Below the pieces are notes generated by a model. That model saw only the letters and a list, made by a program, of their open reading frames with translations. It made no database searches and was not told where the DNA came from. Of a stretch of DNA of 64,000 bases, positions 58,813 through 64,000 are shown in pieces. Made by a program: the position numbers and the translations under genes. Positions within the stretch are counted from its first letter, which is position 1; every line of letters starts with the position of its first letter. Origin of the DNA: Chloroflexota bacterium (GTDB lineage: Bacteria > Chloroflexota > Anaerolineae > Anaerolineales > Villigracilaceae); assembly GCA_016234555.1 (NCBI GenBank), contig JACRBJ010000044.1, forward strand, positions 86,737-150,736, in the 5' to 3' direction.

Positions 58813-59400
58813 ATGGCTCAACTAAAAGATAAAGTGATTCTGATTACCGGCGCGGGCAAGGGGGCGGGGCGTGCGCTGGCGCTGGCGTTTGCAGAGCGCG
58901 GCGCAATTGTTGCGGCAAATGACATCTCCCCCATCAACGTGGATCAAGTCGTTGCAGAAATCGTCGCTCGCGGCGGGACAGCCAAAGCCTACATCGAGGA
59001 TGTCGCCAAGAAGGTCGGCGCGCAGGCTCTGGTCAACTACGTGGAGGAGGATTTCGGCGGCATCGACATCCTCGTCAACCACGCGGCGGTGGAACCGCAT
59101 ACGTCCCTGCTGGAGATGGACGAGTGGGACTGGCATCGCACGCTGGACGTCAACCTGACGGGCGCGTTCCTGATGATTCAATCCACGGCGCGGGTGATGC
59201 GCGGGAAAGGCAAAGGGGAGATTCTCTCCATCGTAACAGAATCAGCTTCGGGCGCGGCATATCGTTCGAGCATGGCGGGGCTGAGGGCGTTGTCCCAGTC
59301 CGCAAAGTCGGAATTGAATCCGCATGGGATTCGAGTCCACATCATCGAAAATTCAATGGACGTGGTCGAAGTCGTGATGTTTGCACTGGAGGCAGAATGA
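58813..59400 (+). CDS. Short-chain dehydrogenase/reductase-like protein lacking catalytic Lys
   Basis: The 195-residue protein has the SDR cofactor motif TGAGKGAG (12-19), NHAA near 89 in place of NNAG, and N114. Tyr150 is present in AAYRSSMAGLRAL, but the usual Lys four residues later is Met154, and the Ser-to-Tyr region is shortened. The C-terminal ~50 residues of a classical SDR are missing. It may be inactive as a dehydrogenase or have a binding role. The start has AGAGGTGGAAA upstream. It overlaps the DinB-like gene by 4 bp (ATGA). Confidence 0.82.
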   Translation: MAQLKDKVILITGAGKGAGRALALAFAERGAIVAANDISPINVDQVVAEIVARGGTAKAYIEDVAKKVGAQALVNYVEEDFGGIDILVNHAAVEPHTSLLEMDEWDWHRTLDVNLTGAFLMIQSTARVMRGKGKGEILSIVTESASGAAYRSSMAGLRALSQSAKSELNPHGIRVHIIENSMDVVEVVMFALEAE

Positions 59401-59867
59401 AGGAATTGATCGATTACCGCGAGAAGCTGGTCAAACGTTTCCGCGAAGTTGCGTTGGAGTTCCGCGCCGCCTGCGAAGCGGTGGGCGACCCGTCTTCAAA
59501 AGTCGAAGGAGAATGGACGCTGCATCAGATTGCCTCCCACACCCGCGATGTACAAAAATTGGTTTACAATGCGCGCATCGAGCAGACCTTGCTGGTGGAT
59601 GATCCCCTGTTCGATGGTTTCGATGCCGACGAATGGATGGCGGCTCATTACAATCCGCGGGAACCGCTGGCGGGGATTTTGAACGAGCTGACGCAAAACG
59701 TGGATGAGTTGTGCGTCGTCTTGAGCGGCGTGACACGGGAAGCCTGGTCGCGCGAAAGCCGTCACCCGGAACTTGGCGGCGGGCTGACCCTGCAATTTTG
59801 GGTGGAGCGCAGCCTGGGTCATATCAAGGAGCACCTGACAGCCGTAAAACGGTTGAATGTCAAATAA
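59397..59867 (+). CDS. DinB-superfamily-like protein
   Basis: The 156-residue helical protein has the DinB pattern: an N-terminal helix (LIDYREKLVKRFREV), EGEWTLHQIASHTRDVQ with a metal-type His, and WVERSLGHIKEHLTAVKRL near the end with two further histidines. This H...H-x3-H spacing is that of DinB/YfiT metal-dependent enzymes, some of which are bacillithiol or mycothiol transferases. Activity here is unknown. It overlaps the SDR gene by 4 bp and is translationally coupled. Confidence 0.82.
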   Translation: MKELIDYREKLVKRFREVALEFRAACEAVGDPSSKVEGEWTLHQIASHTRDVQKLVYNARIEQTLLVDDPLFDGFDADEWMAAHYNPREPLAGILNELTQNVDELCVVLSGVTREAWSRESRHPELGGGLTLQFWVERSLGHIKEHLTAVKRLNVK

Positions 59868-59906
59868 ACCTGCCTTTTCTTATCAGTTTAGAGGTAAAAT
59901 TAGCCC

Positions 59907-60566
59907 ATGAAAAAGCAACGAATTATTCTAGTGGACGATCACGAATTGGTGCGCATCGGCTTGAAATCCCTGCTGGAGCGCCACCCGCAGTTCGACGTGG
60001 TGGGCGAGGCAGGCTCGGCGCGTGAGGCGCTGGAGCAGGTGGAATCGCTAAAGCCAGACGTGGTGGTAATGGATATTCGCCTGCCTGGCACGTCGGGCAT
60101 CGATGCCTGCGAGCAAATCGTAAACCAACACCCCGAGACCAAAGTGCTCATGCTCACCTCGTATGCGGAGGATGAAATGTTGTTCTCCGCCATCCGCGCG
60201 GGCGCTTCGGGTTATGTGCTCAAACAAATCGGAAGCGAAGACCTGATCAAGGCGATTGAGTCGGTCGGACGCGGCGAAGCCTTGCTCGATCCCGCCGTCA
60301 CCCAACGAGTCTTCCAGGAAGTACGGCGCGCTGTCAAGGAGGAGGAGGCTTCGGCTTTCTCGCATTTGAGCCAGCAGGAAAAGCATGTGTTGCTGCTTGT
60401 CTCCGAAGGCAAGACCAACCGCGAGATCGCCAAGAACCTGTTCCTCGGCGAAGGCACGGTGCGGAATTATGTTTCGAGCATCCTCTCAAAGTTGAGCGTC
60501 AATAACCGCGCCGAAGCCGCCGCCTACGCCGTCCAGCACAGCCTGCGGGAATATATTTCCCTTTAG
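59907..60566 (+). CDS. NarL/LuxR-type response regulator
   Basis: The 219-residue protein has a receiver domain ([11 protein letters not shown], phospho-acceptor Asp in [13 protein letters not shown], Thr/Lys switch in MLTSYA and GYVLK) and a C-terminal LuxR HTH ([43 protein letters not shown]). No histidine kinase is adjacent, so it is an orphan here. TAAAAT lies six bases before the ATG and there is no ribosome binding site, in line with leaderless translation. A strong terminator follows. Confidence 0.96.
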   Translation: MKKQRIILVDDHELVRIGLKSLLERHPQFDVVGEAGSAREALEQVESLKPDVVVMDIRLPGTSGIDACEQIVNQHPETKVLMLTSYAEDEMLFSAIRAGASGYVLKQIGSEDLIKAIESVGRGEALLDPAVTQRVFQEVRRAVKEEEASAFSHLSQQEKHVLLLVSEGKTNREIAKNLFLGEGTVRNYVSSILSKLSVNNRAEAAAYAVQHSLREYISL

Positions 60567-60593
60567 CGGATTCAGACTCTGGAAGTTTATTCG

Positions 60594-60631
60594 ACGGAGA
60601 CATGAAAGACGTGTCTCCGTTTTGTTTTTTT
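60594..60631 (+). terminator. Intrinsic terminator
   Basis: ACGGAGACA and TGTCTCCGT form a 9-bp stem around a 9-nt loop, followed by TTTTGTTTTTTT. It ends the response regulator gene. Confidence 0.95.
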
Positions 60632-60670
60632 CCCCGACTTTGATCTGGTCACCGGCTTATAATTGGTCCC

Positions 60671-61345
60671 ATGCTTGAACTTTCCCTCCTCTTCCTCGGC
60701 AAAGCCGATGACCCCGATTGCGCCCGCGCGCTGGAATATTGTCAAAAGCATTTTTCCCATGTGACGTTTTGTCTCGGCAAATGGGGCGACCCGCTGCCAG
60801 AAGACATCCGCAAGTGGAGCGGGGATTACATCATTTCCTATCTTTCGCGCTGGGTGGTGCCGCAGGAATTACTGGATCGCGCCAAAATCGCGGCCATCAA
60901 TTTTCATCCCGCCTCGCCTGAATATCCCGGCATTGGCTGCAACAACTTTGCCCTGTATGAGGACGCCAAGGAATACGGCGTGACCTGTCACCAGATGGCA
61001 GGCAAGGTGGACACTGGCGGGATCATCAAGGTCAGGCGCTTCCCCATTTATCCCGAAGATGGCGTGGATGAATTACTGGCACGCACCTACGAAAACCAAT
61101 TGGCGCTGTTCTTCGAGATTGCCCAGATCATGGCGGAGGGCAAACCGCTCCCCGTTTCGGCTGAGACCTGGACCCGTCCGCCGTTTTCGCGCAAACAATT
61201 CAACGAGTTGTTCAAAATCACCACCGATATGAGTGAAGATGAAGTGAAACGCCACATACGAGCTGTCAGTTATAAACAGTGGCAGCCGTATATCGAGTTG
61301 GGCGGGTTCAGGTTCGAGTACAAACCCAAAAAAAAGGGCAGCTAA
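60671..61345 (+). CDS. Formyltransferase-family protein
   Basis: The 224-residue protein has the catalytic core of 10-formyl-THF-dependent formyltransferases: NFHPASPEYPGIGCNNFALYE (His and the SLLP-like loop), then GVTCHQMAGKVDTGGII (catalytic Asp). The N-terminal Rossmann region is short. It is smaller than Fmt (about 310) and resembles sugar or amino-group N-formyltransferases such as ArnA N-terminal domains. The substrate is unknown. TATAAT is seven bases before the ATG with no ribosome binding site. Confidence 0.87.
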   Translation: MLELSLLFLGKADDPDCARALEYCQKHFSHVTFCLGKWGDPLPEDIRKWSGDYIISYLSRWVVPQELLDRAKIAAINFHPASPEYPGIGCNNFALYEDAKEYGVTCHQMAGKVDTGGIIKVRRFPIYPEDGVDELLARTYENQLALFFEIAQIMAEGKPLPVSAETWTRPPFSRKQFNELFKITTDMSEDEVKRHIRAVSYKQWQPYIELGGFRFEYKPKKKGS

Positions 61346-61454
61346 CACATCCGAATCGGCTTTCATTCTTTTGGCAGCAGGAATATCATATATGTGAAGG
61401 ATTACGCAATCTGTCAGGCGCGGTTCTTCTCGACGAGTCCTTGCGGAGAAAATC

Positions 61455-62372
61455 ATGGTCGACATCCAAAAAATCCAGACATTTCTGTACGCGGCTGAAA
61501 CATCGAGTCTCTCCGAAGCGGCAAAACAACTGCACCTTACCCAGCCGGCGGTCAGTCACCAGATCAAATTGCTCGAACGGGAACTGGGCGTCAAACTTTT
61601 TACCCGTAACAACACCGGACTTAAAATAACCGAGGCCGGCGAGCTATTATTGCCCTGGGCACGCCGCCTGTTGCACGACATGAGTGACTTGAAGGACATG
61701 ATGTTGTCCACGCAGGAGGTATTTGCCGGGGAATTGCGGATCATGTGCAGCACATCCGTCGGGAAGTATATCCTGCCGCAATTGACCGCCCGTTTCTGCC
61801 TGCGCTATCCCAAAGTCAAAGCCCGCATTCTGGCATGTGGAGCCGAAAAAAACGCCCTGCGGCTCCTGGAGGGAGATGCTCATCTTGGAGTTATCAGCAG
61901 GGAGACAAGCGACAAGGGGGTGGAATCCCAGGAGTTTTTCCGCGACACAATCCACCTGGTTGTCCCGTCAAATCACCGCTGGGCGGAAAGGTCGTCCATC
62001 GAACCGTCGGAACTTGTCCACGAGCCGATGCTTCTCAGGGAGGAGACCTCAGGCACACGTTGGGTGATGCTGACAGAGCTTTCAAAGTTCGACATCAGTC
62101 TGGAAGACTTGAACGTATTTCTGGAGATAGGAGGCGCCGAGGGAATTATGGAAGCCATATCACACGGGTATGGCGTTTCCTTCGTCTCTGAATTGGCAAG
62201 CAAACATCTGCGGGAATTGGGACGGGCTGTAAGTGTGCCTGTGAATGGGCTTAATATACGGCGCACCATCTATATGGCGCGCAAACGGATCAGCGACCCC
62301 CATCGCCCACGGGATGTTTTTTGGAGTTTCATCCATGCACCGGAGAACTCGGACCTGTTGAGCAGGCAATGA
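61455..62372 (+). CDS. LysR-family transcriptional regulator
   Basis: The 305-residue regulator has an N-terminal wHTH (IQTFLYAAETSSLSEAAKQLHLTQPAVSHQIKLLERELGVKLFTR, about 5-58) and a periplasmic-binding-like co-inducer domain (LRIMCSTSVGKYILPQLTARFCLRYPKVKARIL). Its likely ligand is unknown; the effector domain resembles the CysB/CbbR class. GCGGAGAAAATC precedes the ATG. Its targets may include the formyltransferase upstream or the small membrane gene downstream on the other strand. Confidence 0.95.
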   Translation: MVDIQKIQTFLYAAETSSLSEAAKQLHLTQPAVSHQIKLLERELGVKLFTRNNTGLKITEAGELLLPWARRLLHDMSDLKDMMLSTQEVFAGELRIMCSTSVGKYILPQLTARFCLRYPKVKARILACGAEKNALRLLEGDAHLGVISRETSDKGVESQEFFRDTIHLVVPSNHRWAERSSIEPSELVHEPMLLREETSGTRWVMLTELSKFDISLEDLNVFLEIGGAEGIMEAISHGYGVSFVSELASKHLRELGRAVSVPVNGLNIRRTIYMARKRISDPHRPRDVFWSFIHAPENSDLLSRQ

Positions 62373-62399
62373 TGCGGAAACACCGCCGTTGAAGGCAGG

Positions 62400-62690
62400 C
62401 TAAGTCTCCTGCGGGGAATCTGTCATCAGGCAGCTGGTCATGAAGAAGCCGATGATCAGACTGCAAACAAAGCATCCGCCCCAAAAGAACGACGTGCCGC
62501 CGAGGGTGATTGCATTGGATAAAGCCAACGTGGGGATCAGCACCATTACGAACAACATGGTCCAGCCGATTGACTTTGCGGCGGCGGGATGCTTCTCAAA
62601 AAGATATTTGCAGACGGAGTACCGCCTGTTTCTTACGGCAAAGCCAAGCAGCGCTCCAGCAAATGCGCCAAAGAATAAAGTGACGGACAT
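62400..62690 (-). CDS. Small membrane protein
   Basis: The 96-residue protein has three hydrophobic segments (about 3-20, 42-60 and 66-85) and Cys residues in or near the last helix (GGCFVCSLIIGFFMTSC). GGGAG lies six bases upstream of the ATG, supporting translation. It is convergent with the LysR gene. The family was not recognised. Confidence 0.65.
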   Translation of the reverse strand: MSVTLFFGAFAGALLGFAVRNRRYSVCKYLFEKHPAAAKSIGWTMLFVMVLIPTLALSNAITLGGTSFFWGGCFVCSLIIGFFMTSCLMTDSPQET

Positions 62691-62847
62691 GGCAGTCTCC
62701 CTTCCAAATTGATCTCAAATTCCAAAATAGTTTCGCTTGCTGCGAAGCTCAATTTTATATTACCCTCCTGGCATGGTGATTACAAGTAAAAAGTGTCACC
62801 CGGTCCAATCCAGTAATTTATGGCGCGCCATAGAAATGATTGATACC

Positions 62848-62874
62848 AAAAAGGCCCCCGAATGGGAGCCTAAG
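62848..62874 (-). terminator. Intrinsic terminator of the endonuclease-IV-like gene
   Basis: On the minus strand AGGCTCCC and GGGGGCCT flank ATTC, followed by TTTTT. The remainder of 62691-62898 holds no supported gene. Confidence 0.85.
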
Positions 62875-62898
62875 GTTGATATAAACCTTTGCCGGGTG

Positions 62899-63756
62899 TT
62901 ATTTTTCCTTTTGCCCGCTGGCTTTCATCCAGGTCTTCTTCATCGTCAGCGCATCCTCCTCCATGACGGGGCTTTCGCACAGGATGCGCCCGCCGCAGCC
63001 GAATCTGCTCAGGGCTTTGAACAGGGCTTTCAAATCCAAATCGGCATCGACAAGTTTAAGGTGATTCTTCTCCCCTTTGGGTCCGTACTCGATACCGGAA
63101 AGATGGATGTGCAAGCGCTCGAGGGCTTTCCCGCCCAGTTCGCGTGCGTAGACTTCCAGCAGGCGCGACCATTCGTCGTAGGTGTTCATCGTGCCGTCGC
63201 CAGGGCGGGCATGCAGGTGGGCAAAGTCGAGGCAGGGCTGGACCATGTCCATGGCCTTGCTCATCGCGACGGCATCCTCGAACGAGCCAAGCATCGCGGA
63301 CTTCCCCATCGTCTCCGGGCGGAGAGTCACCATATCGCCATTCTTTTTCAATTCGTCCACGCAGCCCTGCAAACGCGGAATGGCGACCTTCAACACCTCA
63401 AGCGGATCGTTCGCAAAATACGAGCCGGGGTGGAAGATAATGTCCGTCGCTCCTGCAAGAAATCCGTAGTGCGCCGCATCCATCAGGCGCTTGCGGGATT
63501 TGCCCCACTCCTCCCCGGTTGCGTTCAGGTTGATGAAATAGGGCGCATGGACGCTCAACGCCACGCCCTGCTCCTCACCCGTGGATTTGATCAGGGCGCA
63601 GGTTGCCTCGGTCACGCGCACCGACTGCACCCAGCCCAGTTCCATCGCATCCAACCCAATGGATTTGCTGAATTCGATTGCGCCAACAGATCCGCCCGGC
63701 TTTTTGGGTGTGCCTGTGGGAGAGCCGACCGTGCCAAATCTAAATGATAAAGTCAT
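62899..63756 (-). CDS. Endonuclease IV-like TIM-barrel protein (Nfo family)
   Basis: The 285-residue protein is an AP-endonuclease-2-type TIM barrel. Metal-site residues are suggested by SVHAPYFINL, IFHPGSYF, LRPETMG (Glu), CLDFAHLHARPGD (Asp, His) and LHIHLSG. Classical Nfo cleaves abasic DNA with three zinc ions; this one is of usual length and keeps the order of ligands. It could also be a xylose-isomerase-like isomerase of the same fold. No strong ribosome binding site is seen at the ATG. Confidence 0.85.
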   Translation of the reverse strand: MTLSFRFGTVGSPTGTPKKPGGSVGAIEFSKSIGLDAMELGWVQSVRVTEATCALIKSTGEEQGVALSVHAPYFINLNATGEEWGKSRKRLMDAAHYGFLAGATDIIFHPGSYFANDPLEVLKVAIPRLQGCVDELKKNGDMVTLRPETMGKSAMLGSFEDAVAMSKAMDMVQPCLDFAHLHARPGDGTMNTYDEWSRLLEVYARELGGKALERLHIHLSGIEYGPKGEKNHLKLVDADLDLKALFKALSRFGCGGRILCESPVMEEDALTMKKTWMKASGQKEK

Positions 63757-63865
63757 AGGTACTCCAGGGATTTAAAGTTTGCAGGAAAAACCCAGATCAT
63801 GGAATGTAAAGTCAGTTTATCATGAATGGCGGGCTCAACGGTATTGTGATGGGAATCGCATAATA

Positions 63866-64000
63866 GATCTCTTGCAAAAGTAGGCTAGTAAGCAGTTTTG
63901 AGCTCCATGTTACAGATGGCAGCGATCAGGTTAAAACGTAACCCAAAACGTTTGCGACGATTTCGATAACGTTCGCTCAAAATGCGAAAGATTTTCAAGC
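63866..64000 (-). mobile_element. IS5-like insertion sequence, partial
   Basis: From about 63866 (GATCTCTTGCAAAAG, a plausible end of an IS) to the window edge, the minus strand carries the end of a transposase gene. The other end lies outside the window, so the inverted repeats and target duplication cannot be checked. Confidence 0.65.
63885..64000 (-). CDS. IS5-like transposase, C-terminal part
   Basis: The open frame runs from the window edge to a TAG and encodes the ending SERYRNRRKRFGLRFNLIAA, then ICNMELKTAY. The RYRNRRKRFGLRFNLIA run is typical of DDE transposase C-termini of IS5-type elements. It is too short for the track cut-off. The catalytic part is not in the window. Confidence 0.82.
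   Translation of the reverse strand, partial: LKIFRILSERYRNRRKRFGLRFNLIAAICNMELKTAY

Overview
The window looks like a chromosomal segment of an Anaerolineae-type Chloroflexi bacterium. This is inferred from gene content, not from a search: fixABCX, a giant fused BcrAD/HgdC-type CoA-dehydratase activase, a T-box-controlled serS, a split YbhF-like ABC exporter, many Thr/Pro-linker lipoproteins, and abundant short degenerate intergenic repeats. The gene bodies are mostly GC-rich. Several AT-richer orphan membrane or lipoprotein genes (near 3.2-3.8, 5.8-7.7, 29.6-30.0 and 55.9-57.1 kb) look like more recent or less constrained material.

Layout. 0-9 kb: end of a lysoplasmalogenase-like gene, an HD-domain protein, then a minus-strand surface block (lipoprotein, GT39-like mannosyltransferase homologue, small membrane genes, GT-B-like enzyme, sensor-like membrane protein, SH3 lipoprotein). 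9-16.5 kb: NIF3/CutA-like small protein, EamA transporter with a His-rich tail, pyrB, a small DUF4404-like protein, PCu(A)C copper-chaperone lipoprotein, GT2, and sbcC. 16.5-23.1 kb: Thr/Pro-rich anchored protein, three M42 peptidase paralogues plus an S51 peptidase with a MntA/HepT toxin-antitoxin pair embedded, then small membrane proteins. 23.3-24.9 kb: serS with its own promoter and a T-box leader. 25.2-28.8 kb: the fixABCX operon for ETF-linked electron transfer. 28.8-33.1 kb: hemerythrin, small proteins, coaBC, a metallophosphoesterase and a DUF4349-type lipoprotein. 33.2-41.0 kb: a minus-strand TetR-controlled ABC export operon (TetR, ABC-2 permease, HlyD adaptor, two separate ATPases) carrying unrelated insertions. 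41.1-46.0 kb: PAP2 phosphatase and the giant CoA-activase protein, preceded by the same palindromic operator as tetR. 46.1-49.9 kb: MFS transporter, M24 peptidase, tRNA-Met and tRNA-Gly, pentapeptide-repeat protein. 50-55.8 kb: panB, panE, full-length cobalamin-dependent metH, and a decayed second copy of the panE 3' end. 55.9-64 kb: beta-propeller lipoprotein, AspT/YidE-type transporter, SDR, DinB-like protein, response regulator, formyltransferase, LysR regulator, endonuclease IV-like protein, and the end of an IS5-like transposase.

The genes support one-carbon and CoA metabolism (metH, panB, panE, coaBC), pyrimidine synthesis (pyrB), flavin-based electron transfer (fixABCX), peptide turnover, and envelope or export functions.

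The most unusual signal is a set of short, locally iterated, degenerate repeats. Each cluster has its own roughly 7-9 nt unit, and several clusters are arranged as inverted arms around a hairpin. They sit between genes, supply part of a ribosome binding site (pyrB), bracket a four-helix-bundle gene in inverted orientation, and are translated in frame within linkers or coiled coils of SbcC and MetH. A second palindromic G/C-rich repeat family occurs three times, once inside the serS T-box leader and once inside an ABC ATPase gene. A shared 14-bp palindrome in front of tetR and the giant activase gene suggests a two-target TetR regulon.
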